From Clostridiaceae bacterium (GTDB lineage: Bacteria > Bacillota > Clostridia > Oscillospirales > Acutalibacteraceae): a stretch of 21,098 nucleotides of DNA. Position numbers and translations under genes: made by a program. Positions 12,737 to 20,698 of the stretch are shown one piece after another. The DNA is taken from assembly GCA_904501685.1 (NCBI GenBank), contig CAJGBX010000012.1:1-21098 (forward strand), given 5' to 3'. Numbering within the stretch: the stretch's first letter is position 1; every line of letters starts with the position of its first letter. The notes beneath the pieces are model-generated. The model was not told where the DNA came from and ran no database searches. It was given only the letters and a program-made list of their open reading frames with translations.

Positions 12737-14677
12737 TTATTTAGAACTTTCCTTAGTATAGCCTAACAAACCGCCGGCTAAGATAATATCTCTTGACCTG
12801 CCTGAAAGCATAGGTACAACATCATAAGTCTCGCCTGTGGTTTTGTTTTTGAGTAAGACTGATTCTGCACCGTTGGTAATAGAGGCTCTGATATTAGGTA
12901 ATTCAAGCTCGTCAAACTGTGAAATCTTGTCGTAATCGGCAGGATTTTTAAAGGTTAACGGTAAAATACCGGCGTTAATAAGGTTTGCGGCGTGAATACG
13001 TGCAAACGACTTCGTAACAACTGCCTTAATTCCCAAATATAAAGGAACTAATGCGGCATGCTCACGAGAAGAGCCTTGGCCGTAGTTTTCACCGCCGATA
13101 ATAATACCCTTGCCGTACTTTTTGCAGTTCTCGGGGAACTGTTCATCACAACGGGTGAAGCAGAAGTTGGCAAGATACGGAATATTAGAACGGTAGGGAA
13201 GAATTTTGGCACCTGCAGGCATAATGTGGTCGGTAGTGATATTATCGCCAACCTTCAATACTGCGTTAGCCTCAATTGTGTCACCAAGCGGCTCGGTTTT
13301 CGGGAATGGCTTAATGTTTGGTCCTCGTAATATTTCAACATTTGAAGCTTCCTCAACAGAGGCCGGAGCGTCAACCATATTGTCATTAATAAGGAACTTT
13401 TCAGGTAAAGTAATACCGCTTAAATCGGTATCAAGTGTTCTTGGGTCGGTTAAGTAACCGGTTAATGCTGCAGCAGCTGCAGTTTCCGGACTAACCAAAT
13501 AAACACCGGCATCTGCGGTACCCGAGCGACCCTCAAAATTACGGTTAAAGGTACGCAATGAAATACCCTTGGAATTAGGTGACTGACCCATACCGATACA
13601 AGGACCGCAGGCACATTCCAAAATACGTGCGCCGGCGGCAATCATCTTAGACAACGCACCACACTCGGCAAGCATATTGAATACCTGCTTAGAACCGGGA
13701 GCAATACCTACAGATACTGTTGGGTCAACAGTTTTGCCGTCTAAAATAGCGGCAACCTTTAGCATATCATAAAGTGAAGAGTTGGTACAGCTGCCAATAA
13801 GCACTTGGTCAACCTTCATTTTGCCGATTTCAGTGATAGATTTAACATTATCCGGCATATGAGGCATAGCTGCCATAGGTGCCAATTCCGAAAGATTAAT
13901 TTCAATTTCCTTGTCATATACTGCATCGGCATCACTTGACAGTTCGACATAGTCTTCCTCTCGGTTTTGAGCCTTTAAGAATGCCTTTGTAATCTCGTCA
14001 GAGGGGAAGATGGATGTAGTAGCACCTAATTCGGCACCCATATTAGTGATGGTTGCACGTTCGGGTACAGAGAGAGTTTTGACGCCCTCGCCGGCATATT
14101 CAACAATATAACCAACGCCGCCCTTGACGGTTAAGATACGTAAAACCTCTAATATAACATCCTTTGCTGAAACAAAGGGAGAAAGCTTGCCGGTAAGGTT
14201 AACTCTAATCATCTTAGGCATCGGAATATAGTAAGCACCGCCGCCCATAGCAACGGCAACATCCATACCGCCGGCACCGATTGCAAGCATACCTATACCG
14301 CCGCCGGTGGGTGTATGCGAGTCAGAACCGATAAGAGTCTTACCCGGCTTGCCGAAGCGTTCAAGGTGTACCTGATGGCAAATACCGTTACCCGGGCGGG
14401 AATAGTAAATACCATGCTTTTTAGCAATCGACTGTATAAAACGGTGGTCATCGGCATTTTCAAAGCCGGTCTGTAAGGTGTTGTGGTCTATGTAGGCAAC
14501 CGAACGTTCAGTCTTTACTCGGTCAACACCCATAGCCTCAAATTCCAAATAGGCCATTGTGCCGGTGGCATCCTGTGTTAAGGTCTGGTCGATTTTTAAA
14601 CCGACATCAGTGCCGACAGTCATTTCACCGTCAACCAAGTGAGCCTTAATGATTTTTTGTGCAATAGTAAGTCCCAT
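12737..14677 (-). CDS. Aconitate hydratase (aconitase)
   Basis: 646 residues, the shorter 640-660 residue bacterial type related to mitochondrial aconitase and 3-isopropylmalate dehydratase. It isomerises citrate to isocitrate through a [4Fe-4S] cluster. Cluster cysteines are in VLIGSCTNSSLYDM and ECACGPCIGMGQSP. Substrate-binding motifs are GSDSHTPTGGGIGMLAIGAGG, TFNRNFEGRSGTADAGVYL, and in the swivelling C-terminal domain GENYGQGSSREHAALVPLYL and SFARIHAANLINAGILPL. I start it at ATG 14677 because TAGGAG ends nine bases before it; the ATG at 14686 directly abuts that site. It is first in the acn-icd-rex operon. No citrate synthase is in the window, so citrate comes from elsewhere. Confidence 0.94.
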   Translation of the reverse strand: MGLTIAQKIIKAHLVDGEMTVGTDVGLKIDQTLTQDATGTMAYLEFEAMGVDRVKTERSVAYIDHNTLQTGFENADDHRFIQSIAKKHGIYYSRPGNGICHQVHLERFGKPGKTLIGSDSHTPTGGGIGMLAIGAGGMDVAVAMGGGAYYIPMPKMIRVNLTGKLSPFVSAKDVILEVLRILTVKGGVGYIVEYAGEGVKTLSVPERATITNMGAELGATTSIFPSDEITKAFLKAQNREEDYVELSSDADAVYDKEIEINLSELAPMAAMPHMPDNVKSITEIGKMKVDQVLIGSCTNSSLYDMLKVAAILDGKTVDPTVSVGIAPGSKQVFNMLAECGALSKMIAAGARILECACGPCIGMGQSPNSKGISLRTFNRNFEGRSGTADAGVYLVSPETAAAAALTGYLTDPRTLDTDLSGITLPEKFLINDNMVDAPASVEEASNVEILRGPNIKPFPKTEPLGDTIEANAVLKVGDNITTDHIMPAGAKILPYRSNIPYLANFCFTRCDEQFPENCKKYGKGIIIGGENYGQGSSREHAALVPLYLGIKAVVTKSFARIHAANLINAGILPLTFKNPADYDKISQFDELELPNIRASITNGAESVLLKNKTTGETYDVVPMLSGRSRDIILAGGLLGYTKESSK

Positions 14678-14707
14678 TAGTTTCATCTCCTAAAAACATA
14701 TAGTAGT

Positions 14708-14736
14708 ATTATCCTACAAAATCAGTCATTTGTCAA
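14708..14736 (-). promoter_or_regulatory. Promoter of the acn-icd-rex operon
   Basis: On the minus strand a perfect TTGACA (14731-14736), 17 bp, then GATAAT (14708-14713, 5 of 6). Transcription would start near 14701, about 24 bases before the ATG at 14677. The -35 lies wholly inside the Rex operator. Confidence 0.8.
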
Positions 14737-14747
14737 TGTTTTAACAA
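14730..14747. promoter_or_regulatory. Rex operator overlapping the acn -35
   Basis: TTGTCAA-TGTT-TTAACAA is an 18-bp near-palindrome that matches the Clostridia-type Rex consensus TTGTTAANNNNTTAACAA in all but one base. Binding here would occlude the -35 hexamer. Confidence 0.75.
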
Positions 14748-14752
14748 GAACT

Positions 14753-14771
14753 TTGTTAAAAAAATTAATAA
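14753..14771. promoter_or_regulatory. Second, imperfect Rex-like site
   Basis: TTGTTAA (14753-14759), then five A, then TTAATAA (14765-14771). One half-site is perfect, the other has one mismatch, and the spacer is one base longer than consensus. It lies upstream of the -35 of the acn operon, next to the stronger operator and near the divergent promoter. Confidence 0.35.
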
Positions 14772-14794
14772 GTTTTTTAAAATTTGTTTAATAC

Positions 14795-14823
14795 TTGTAT
14801 TCGATATTAAAAGATGATATAAT
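14795..14823 (+). promoter_or_regulatory. Promoter of the TIM-barrel isomerase gene
   Basis: TTGTAT (14795-14800), 17 bp, perfect TATAAT (14818-14823). The ribosome binding site AAAGGGTGAT follows at about 14843-14852, before ATG 14857. It is divergent from the acn-icd-rex promoter, about 60 bp away. Confidence 0.72.
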
Positions 14824-14856
14824 TACCCATATAATTTAGTCTAAAGGGTGATATAA

Positions 14857-15747
14857 ATGATACTTTCAACAACTACAAGTGTTTTAGATGCAAAATTCGG
14901 ATATGAAAAGTCGATTGAGATAATCGCGAAGGCAGGCTTTGATGCTGTAGACCTTTCTCTTTGCAGAATGCGTGAAGCTGATAATGAATTTAACTCGGAC
15001 AATTACCGTGAACATGCCGAAGGTTTATTGAAGATAGCTAAGGAAAACGGTGTTTTTTTAAATCAGGCACATGCATATTTCCCGACCTCGTTTGCGGATG
15101 ATGAAAAAAATGAAATCGCTTTTAAAAAGGTAGTCAGAGGTATTGAAATCGCCGGAATTATCGGTGCTAAAAATATAGTTGTTCATCCGAATCAGCATTT
15201 ATATTATGTAGAGGGTAATAATGCTGAAATTTTGAAGGAAATGAACCTTGAATTTTACAAGAGGCTATTGCCTTATTGTGAGAAGTATAATGTAAAAATG
15301 GCAACCGAAAATATGTGGCGGTATAATACATACAATAAAATAATAATTGATAGTACCTGCTCTAGAGCACCTGAATTCTGTGAATATGTTGATATGATTG
15401 ATAGTGAATATATGACGGCTTGCTTAGACCTTGGCCACTGTGTTTTGGTCGGTCAAAAACCTGAAGAAATGATTAGGAGTTTAGGCCACAAACGTCTGTT
15501 AGCCTTACATGTACACGATAATAACGGTCGGGAGGATAACCATGTTGAGCCGTGTTCACCGTTTGTTAGTGTGATAGACTGGGATGAGGTTTGCAAAGCT
15601 TTAGCTGAGATTGATTACCAAGGTGATTTCACATTCGAGGCTGATTGTTTCTTTAAGAATGTTAACGTGGATACTGTCGATGCTGCCTGTAGGTATCTTC
15701 ACGATATTGGCAGAGGCTTGATAAAGAAAATTGAAAGTTATAAATAA
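14857..15747 (+). CDS. Sugar phosphate isomerase/epimerase-like TIM-barrel protein
   Basis: 296 residues of the xylose isomerase-like/AP endonuclease family 2 superfamily. Metal-site positions fit the superfamily: H110 in IVVHPNQH, E151 in MATENMWRY, D191 in CLDLGHCV with H194, H218/H220 in LALHVHDNNG and E261 in TFEADCFF. The D-x-x-G-R-E-D-N-H segment (221-229) resembles the catalytic loop of hexulose epimerases. The barrel starts with SIEIIAKAGFDAVDLSL. The exact substrate (ketose epimerisation, inosose or hydroxypyruvate type) cannot be assigned, and no sugar transport or catabolic genes are adjacent. It is monocistronic, with its own promoter and terminator, and divergent from aconitase. 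A single ATG with AAAGGGTGAT makes the start secure. Confidence 0.85.
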   Translation: MILSTTTSVLDAKFGYEKSIEIIAKAGFDAVDLSLCRMREADNEFNSDNYREHAEGLLKIAKENGVFLNQAHAYFPTSFADDEKNEIAFKKVVRGIEIAGIIGAKNIVVHPNQHLYYVEGNNAEILKEMNLEFYKRLLPYCEKYNVKMATENMWRYNTYNKIIIDSTCSRAPEFCEYVDMIDSEYMTACLDLGHCVLVGQKPEEMIRSLGHKRLLALHVHDNNGREDNHVEPCSPFVSVIDWDEVCKALAEIDYQGDFTFEADCFFKNVNVDTVDAACRYLHDIGRGLIKKIESYK

Positions 15748-15781
15748 AAATAAGGGGAGTGGGTGACCACTCCTTATTTTT
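15746..15781 (+). terminator. Terminator of the TIM-barrel isomerase gene
   Basis: AATAAGG/AGTGG pairs with CCACTCCTTATT around a GTGA loop, with two bulged G, and ends in a T-run at 15777-15781. It begins at the stop codon. Confidence 0.75.
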
Positions 15782-15835
15782 GCACCAAAGGTCAGGAAAG
15801 GTCAAACAAATTTTATAAATTTTAAGAAAAAACTA

Positions 15836-15863
15836 TTGACAAACAAAAAAAATATGGTAATAT
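15836..15863 (+). promoter_or_regulatory. Promoter of the hrcA-grpE-dnaK-dnaJ operon
   Basis: Perfect TTGACA (15836-15841), 16 bp, then TAATAT (15858-15863) with a TG extension at 15855-15856. The predicted start near 15870 coincides with the first base of the CIRCE element. Confidence 0.72.
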
Positions 15864-15870
15864 ATACTTG

Positions 15871-15897
15871 TTAGCACTCGAGAGTTCTGAGTGCTAA
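15871..15897. promoter_or_regulatory. CIRCE element (HrcA operator)
   Basis: Perfect inverted repeat: TTAGCACTC (15871-15879), 9-nt spacer, GAGTGCTAA (15889-15897), identical to the CIRCE consensus. It lies at the predicted transcription start, 24 bp before the hrcA start codon, where bound HrcA blocks transcription until heat stress titrates it via GroEL. Confidence 0.98.
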
Positions 15898-15921
15898 AAC
15901 GAAGACGAAGGGGTGAACACG

Positions 15922-16962
15922 GTGGATTTAAGCGAGCGTAAACGAATTATCTTGAGCGCCTTGATAAAGTCTTATATTAAGACAGGTGAGCCGGTCGGCT
16001 CTAAGTACCTGCTTGAATTAACCGGTTTGAATGTTTCACCTGCTACACTTCGTAATGAGATGAGTGAGCTTTGTGAGTTGGGGTTTCTTTCACAACCGCA
16101 TACCTCAGCCGGGCGTCAGCCTACCAGTAACGGCTATAGCTTTTATTTTGAAAGGCTTATGAATCGTAGGGAAATACCTAATGATTTGCAGTTAATAATT
16201 GATAAAATGCTTAATGATGCCGCGAAAGACCCTGAAAATTTGGCCTCAGTAGCCGGTCAAATGCTTTCAAACCTAACAGGGTATCCTACTTTGATGTCTA
16301 CTGTTACAAAAGAGGAAACTTACGTTAAACGCATTGATGTTTTGCCGATGGGCAGAAGAACTGTGTTGCTTTTGCTTATTACCTCTGACGGTCAGGCAAG
16401 AAGCAGAATCTGTCGAAGTGCTTTTAATCTGGCACCAAATGTTTTGTCTTATTTTGATAAGCTTTCTACAGTATATATTGTAGGTACTGAGTTGGTTAAG
16501 TTTTCCAATCAATTTTTGCAGGCATTGGTTTCACAAACCGGTGATTTGTCACTTTTTTTAATGCCGTTGCTTTCAAGCGTTTTTGAAATGGTTGAGGAAA
16601 TTCAGTCAAAGGCGGTTAGGGTTAAGGGCGAGTCAAACTTAATGAAGTGCTATTCTAATGAAGCTGATGCAAGGGCACTTTTGGGACTTTTAACTAAGCA
16701 GGATACATTGTTTTCATTGCTCGCTGATACTAATGATGATATTGAGGTTATATTCGGTGACCGTACCGATGTGCCTGAATTCCAGCCGTCGAGTATGATT
16801 GTGGCTAAATACCGATTAGGTAATGAGGATATTGGTAGAATTGCGGTAATAGGTCCTGTAAGAATGGCTTATGAGCAATTGATTCCAACGGTTAATTATT
16901 TCGCTGAGCGTTTAGGTCGGGTTATGACTCAGGCAATGCGGGATTTAGATAACGATATATAA
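15922..16962 (+). CDS. hrcA: Heat-inducible transcription repressor HrcA
   Basis: 346 residues from a GTG start. HrcA represses chaperone operons by binding CIRCE. The N-terminal winged helix is clear (LSERKRIILSALIKSYIKTG, EPVGSKYLL, VSPATLRNEMSELCELGFL, and the wing QPHTSAGRQPTSNGY), followed by the GAF-like and dimerisation regions ending IAVIGPVRMAYEQLIPTVNYFAERL. AAGGGGTGA (15908-15916) overlaps an in-frame GTG at 15913 and is ideally placed for the GTG at 15922, which I therefore choose. It is the first gene of the operon; grpE follows after 16 bp. Confidence 0.95.
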   Translation: MDLSERKRIILSALIKSYIKTGEPVGSKYLLELTGLNVSPATLRNEMSELCELGFLSQPHTSAGRQPTSNGYSFYFERLMNRREIPNDLQLIIDKMLNDAAKDPENLASVAGQMLSNLTGYPTLMSTVTKEETYVKRIDVLPMGRRTVLLLLITSDGQARSRICRSAFNLAPNVLSYFDKLSTVYIVGTELVKFSNQFLQALVSQTGDLSLFLMPLLSSVFEMVEEIQSKAVRVKGESNLMKCYSNEADARALLGLLTKQDTLFSLLADTNDDIEVIFGDRTDVPEFQPSSMIVAKYRLGNEDIGRIAVIGPVRMAYEQLIPTVNYFAERLGRVMTQAMRDLDNDI

Positions 16963-16978
16963 GAAAGGAATGATTTTT

Positions 16979-17506
16979 TTGGCAGAGGAAAAGAAGGTTG
17001 AAGCTGCTGAAAAAGATGTTGAAGCAAAAGCAAAGACTACCAAGAAAACATCTAAAAAGGTAGATTTTGCTGAGCTTGAAAAGGTGCAGGCAGAGTTGGC
17101 AGCGCAAAAGGATTTGGTGTTAAGAACTGCGGCAGAGTTTGATAACTTTAAACGCCGTACCGAAAAGGAACGTTTGGCTGCTGCCGAATTTACTTCGGCA
17201 AATCTATTAAAAAAACTGCTTCCGATTTTCGATAACGTTGACCGTGCCTTAGCAGCAGATAAGGAAAGTGCTGATTATGCAAAAGGCATTGAAATGATAG
17301 TTAAAATGCTCGGTGATGTAGTTAAGGATTTGGGTTTAATTGAAATCGGTGCTGTTGGCGATGCTTTTGACCCGAATTTGCACGAGGCTGTAATGCATAT
17401 TGAGGATGATAACTTTGGTGATAGCACCGTTTGCAATGTTTTGCAAAAGGGATATAAGTTTGGTGACACTGTTATCCGTCCTGCTACGGTTGCGGTTGCA
17501 AACTAA
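16979..17506 (+). CDS. grpE: Nucleotide exchange factor GrpE
   Basis: 175 residues from TTG 16979. It releases ADP from DnaK and restarts the chaperone cycle. It shows a Lys/Glu-rich disordered N-terminus, a long coiled coil with the family's LRTAAEFDNFKRRTEKE (about 41-57), and the beta-wing LLPIFDNVDRAL to FDPNLHEAVMHIE, ending in the GrpE signature YKFGDTVIRPATVAVAN. AAAGGAA (16964-16970) is eight bases before the TTG; an in-frame ATG at 16970 overlaps this site and cannot use it. The start is thus a TTG giving MAEEKK. Confidence 0.95.
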   Translation: MAEEKKVEAAEKDVEAKAKTTKKTSKKVDFAELEKVQAELAAQKDLVLRTAAEFDNFKRRTEKERLAAAEFTSANLLKKLLPIFDNVDRALAADKESADYAKGIEMIVKMLGDVVKDLGLIEIGAVGDAFDPNLHEAVMHIEDDNFGDSTVCNVLQKGYKFGDTVIRPATVAVAN

Positions 17507-17532
17507 TAAACAAAAGTTTAAAGGCTTTGCCT

Positions 17533-17561
17533 TTGACATATAATTAATTAATATTTATTTT
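17533..17561 (+). promoter_or_regulatory. Possible internal promoter before dnaK
   Basis: TTGACA (17533-17538), 17 bp, TATTTT (17556-17561, 4 of 6) within the 85-bp grpE-dnaK gap. A small hairpin, AAAGGC/GCCTTT (about 17519-17533), precedes it. It could raise DnaK and DnaJ above HrcA and GrpE, but the -10 is weak. Confidence 0.35.
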
Positions 17562-17591
17562 ACTTGTTCAAGTAATTTGGAGGTTTTTATT

Positions 17592-19430
17592 ATGGGAAAA
17601 ATTATCGGTATCGACTTAGGTACAACTAACTCTTGTGTTGCTGTTATGGAAGGCGGCGAGGCAGTCGTTATTCCTAACGCTGAAGGCGGAAGAACAACTC
17701 CTTCGGTCGTTGCTTTTTCAAAGACCGGCGAAAGAATGGTAGGTCAGGTTGCAAAGCGTCAGGCTATTACAAACCCCGACCGCACTGTTATGTCTATTAA
17801 GCGTGAAATGGGTGCTTCTTATACTGTAGATATTGACGGTAAGGCTTATACACCGCAGGAAATTTCGGCAATTATTCTTCAAAAGCTGAAGAATGATGCA
17901 GAGGCTTATATCGGTGCACCTGTTACTGAGGCTGTTATCACTGTTCCTGCTTACTTTACTGATGCTCAGCGTCAGGCTACTAAGGATGCAGGTAAGATTG
18001 CAGGTCTTGATGTAAAGCGTATTATCAATGAGCCTACTGCTGCAGCCTTGGCATATAGTATTGATAAGGAAGATGACCAAAAGGTTATGGTTTATGATCT
18101 TGGCGGCGGTACCTTTGACGTTTCTATTATCGAAATGGGTGACGGTGTTCAGGAGGTTCTGGCTACTGCAGGTAACAATAAGCTTGGCGGCGATGACTTT
18201 GACAAGCGAGTTATGGATTGGATTGTTTCCGACTTTAAGGCTCAAAACGGTATAGATGTATCGGGCGATAAAATGGCTATGCAGAGAATTAAGGAAGCCG
18301 CCGAAAAGGCAAAAATTGACCTTTCGGGTATGACTACTGCAGATATCAACCTGCCGTTTATTACCGTTGATGCTACCGGTCCTAAACATTACGAGGGCTC
18401 ATTGACCCGTGCTAAGTTTAACGAGCTTACTGCTGATTTGGTTGAGGCTACTATGGGTCCTGTACGTCAGGCATTATCTGACTCAGGCCTTTCCACCAAC
18501 GATATTAATAAGGTTTTGATGGTTGGCGGCTCGAGCCGTATTCCTGCCGTTCAGGAGGCTGTTAAGAAATTTATCGGACGTGACCCGTTTAAGGGCATTA
18601 ACCCCGATGAATGTGTAGCCTTGGGTGCCGCACTTCAGGGCGGTGTTTTAGGCGGTGATGTTAAGGGCTTGCTTTTGCTTGACGTTACTCCGTTGTCCTT
18701 AGGTATTGAAACTATGGGCGGTGTATGCACTAAGGTTATCGAACGTAATACCACCATTCCTACCAATAAGAGTCAGATTTTCTCTACTGCTGCAGACGGT
18801 CAGACCTCGGTTGAGGTTCACGTTTTACAGGGTGAGCGTGAGTTTGCTCGTGACAATAAATCTCTTGGTGTATTTAAGCTTGACGGTATTGCCGCAGCAC
18901 CGAGAGGCGTTCCGCAGATTGAGGTTTCCTTTGATATTGATGCCAACGGTATTGTAAATGTATCGGCTAAGGATTTGGGCACCGGTAAGGAGCAGTCTAT
19001 TACTATTACCTCGGGCACTAATATGTCCAAGGAGGATATTGATAAGGCTGTTAAGGAAGCCGAGCAGTATGCTGCAGAGGATAAAAAGCGTCGTGAAGAG
19101 GCTGACCTCAGAAATAATGCCGACCAGCTTGTTTATACTGCAGAAAAAACAGTTAACGACCTTGGTGATAAGCTGACTGAGGAAGAAAAGACCGATATTA
19201 AGGGTGCTGCTGATGCTTTAAAGGAAGCACTTAAGGGTACAGATATAGAGGCTATTAAGGTTAAGCAGGAGGACTTGCAAAAGAAGGTTTACGCTGTTTC
19301 AGAAAAGGTTTACAAGGCAGCTCAGGAGGCTCAGGCAGCCGCAGGTCAGCAGGGCGCACCTAATACCAACGGTGACCCGAATAATGTTTACGATGCTGAT
19401 TTCACTGACGTAGACGATACTAAGAAATAA
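17592..19430 (+). CDS. dnaK: Chaperone DnaK (Hsp70)
   Basis: 612 residues, normal for Firmicutes DnaK. It is an ATP-driven cytosolic chaperone for nascent and misfolded proteins. Nucleotide-binding domain signatures are GIDLGTTNSCVAVMEGGE (phosphate 1), VITVPAYFTDAQRQATKDAG, INEPTAAALAY, VYDLGGGTFDVSI and VLMVGGSSRIPAVQ. The interdomain linker is GLLLLDVTPLSLGIET, followed by the substrate-binding beta domain and a helical lid from about 500. The C-terminus ends DADFTDVDDTKK, where many orthologues have an EEVD-like acidic tail. GGAGG (17579-17583) sets ATG 17592; an in-frame TTG at 17577 precedes it and is discarded. It is the third gene of the CIRCE operon. Confidence 0.98.
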   Translation: MGKIIGIDLGTTNSCVAVMEGGEAVVIPNAEGGRTTPSVVAFSKTGERMVGQVAKRQAITNPDRTVMSIKREMGASYTVDIDGKAYTPQEISAIILQKLKNDAEAYIGAPVTEAVITVPAYFTDAQRQATKDAGKIAGLDVKRIINEPTAAALAYSIDKEDDQKVMVYDLGGGTFDVSIIEMGDGVQEVLATAGNNKLGGDDFDKRVMDWIVSDFKAQNGIDVSGDKMAMQRIKEAAEKAKIDLSGMTTADINLPFITVDATGPKHYEGSLTRAKFNELTADLVEATMGPVRQALSDSGLSTNDINKVLMVGGSSRIPAVQEAVKKFIGRDPFKGINPDECVALGAALQGGVLGGDVKGLLLLDVTPLSLGIETMGGVCTKVIERNTTIPTNKSQIFSTAADGQTSVEVHVLQGEREFARDNKSLGVFKLDGIAAAPRGVPQIEVSFDIDANGIVNVSAKDLGTGKEQSITITSGTNMSKEDIDKAVKEAEQYAAEDKKRREEADLRNNADQLVYTAEKTVNDLGDKLTEEEKTDIKGAADALKEALKGTDIEAIKVKQEDLQKKVYAVSEKVYKAAQEAQAAAGQQGAPNTNGDPNNVYDADFTDVDDTKK

Positions 19431-19443
19431 TTTTAATTTTAGC

Positions 19444-19489
19444 TTGCGGACATTCTTTAATCGGGATGTCCGCAAAAGTGAATTTTTTA
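19444..19489 (+). other. Stem-loop in the dnaK-dnaJ gap
   Basis: A perfect 10-bp stem, TTGCGGACAT (19444-19453) with ATGTCCGCAA (19466-19475) and a 12-nt loop, lies just after dnaK. The T-run (19484-19489) comes eight bases after the stem, too far for a typical terminator. It may be a leaky attenuator, an RNA processing site or a 3'-end stabiliser that lowers dnaJ relative to dnaK. Confidence 0.6.
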
Positions 19490-19505
19490 TAGGAGTTGTT
19501 AGCAC

Positions 19506-20651
19506 TTGGCAGAAAAAAGAGATTACTATGAAGTGCTTGGAGTAGACAAGAGCGCAAGTGATGACGAAATCAAGAAGGCTTACCGAAAAATGGCTAAAAA
19601 GTATCACCCTGACCTACATCCGGGTGATTCTGAAGCTGAAAAGAGCTTTAAGGAAGTTAATGAAGCATATGAGGTGCTTTCTAATTCTGATAAAAAGGCT
19701 CGTTATGACCAATTCGGCCACGCGGGTGTTGACCCGAATTTTGGTGCCGGCGGCGGTAGCTATGGCGGCGGCTTTGGCGATTTCGGCGATTTAGGTGACA
19801 TATTCGGTCAGTTCTTCGGCGGTGGCTTTGGCGGCGGAAGAAGAGCAAATCCCAACGCACCAAGAAAGGGTGCCGATACTTCTACTTCGGTTGTACTTAC
19901 CTTCGAAGAGGCAGCTAAGGGCTGCAATAAAAAAATCAAGGTTACCCGTATTGAAAATTGCGCAGAATGTGGTGGCTCAGGATGTGAAAAGGGTCATACT
20001 GCTGAAACATGTCCGTCCTGTCACGGTACCGGTCAAATATATGTTACTCAGCGTACTCCGTTCGGCTCAATGCAGACTACTCGTGCTTGTGATACTTGCC
20101 GTGGTACCGGTAAGCGTATTGACCACCCGTGTAAGGTTTGTGCAGGAAAGGGCAGAGTAAGAAGAACCACCGAGCGTGAAATCAACATTCCTGCAGGTGT
20201 AGATGACGGACAGTATATTAACCTTCGCGGCGGCGGTGACACCGGTGTGAACGGCGGTCCTTCAGGTGACCTGCATGTTAATATTTCGGTACGTCCGCAT
20301 CCGATTTTTGAGCGTGACGGATTTGACGTTTTTTGTGAAATACCTATTTCGTTCACTCAGGCAGCATTGGGTGCTGAAATTACCGTTCCGACCTTGGATG
20401 GTAAGGTCAAATTCACCATTCATGAGGGAACCCAGCCGGGTGATGAGTTTAAATTACGCGGTAAGGGTATCCAAAAGCTCAATTATTCGGGTCGCGGTGA
20501 CCAGTATGTTAAAATTATCGTTGAGGTGCCGAAAAATTTGAACAATTCTCAAAAGGATATGCTCAGAAAGTTTGAGGAGTCTACCGATGATAATTGCTAT
20601 AAGGTACGTAAGAGCTTTTTTGATAAAGTGAAGGAATTTTTTAAAGATTAA
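19506..20651 (+). CDS. dnaJ: Chaperone DnaJ (Hsp40)
   Basis: 381 residues from a TTG start; AGGAG (19491-19495) lies ten bases upstream and no better ATG is present. It delivers clients to DnaK and stimulates its ATPase. It is a full type I DnaJ: J domain with HPD (34-36), Gly/Phe-rich linker (about 71-115), four zinc-binding CxxC repeats (C152/C155, C169/C172, C195/C198, C209/C212), then the two beta-barrel client-binding domains (REINIPAGVDDGQYINLRGGG, LHVNISVRPHPIFERDG, GALGAEITVPTLDG-like) and a dimerisation tail. It is the last gene of the operon, 75 bp after dnaK. Confidence 0.97.
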   Translation: MAEKRDYYEVLGVDKSASDDEIKKAYRKMAKKYHPDLHPGDSEAEKSFKEVNEAYEVLSNSDKKARYDQFGHAGVDPNFGAGGGSYGGGFGDFGDLGDIFGQFFGGGFGGGRRANPNAPRKGADTSTSVVLTFEEAAKGCNKKIKVTRIENCAECGGSGCEKGHTAETCPSCHGTGQIYVTQRTPFGSMQTTRACDTCRGTGKRIDHPCKVCAGKGRVRRTTEREINIPAGVDDGQYINLRGGGDTGVNGGPSGDLHVNISVRPHPIFERDGFDVFCEIPISFTQAALGAEITVPTLDGKVKFTIHEGTQPGDEFKLRGKGIQKLNYSGRGDQYVKIIVEVPKNLNNSQKDMLRKFEESTDDNCYKVRKSFFDKVKEFFKD

Positions 20652-20690
20652 AAACTGCTTGGCTGAATTTTTCAGCCAAGCAGTTTTTTT
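20651..20690. terminator. Terminator between dnaJ and lacZ-like gene
   Basis: A 16-bp perfect stem (20652-20667 with 20671-20686) with a 3-nt loop starts at the dnaJ stop codon and is followed by a T-run. The A-run on the left also gives a short U-tract for the convergent minus-strand gene. Confidence 0.9.
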
Positions 20691-20698
20691 CTCTGTTT

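Noticed and set aside
17718..18389. Long minus-strand open frame (223 codons) inside dnaK.
   Set aside because: Shadow of dnaK codon usage; no initiation signal and low-complexity, membrane-unlike composition without recognisable motifs.
19499..19508. TTAGCACTT before dnaJ resembling half of a CIRCE element.
   Set aside because: No inverted partner arm is present; it overlaps the TTG start and is probably chance.
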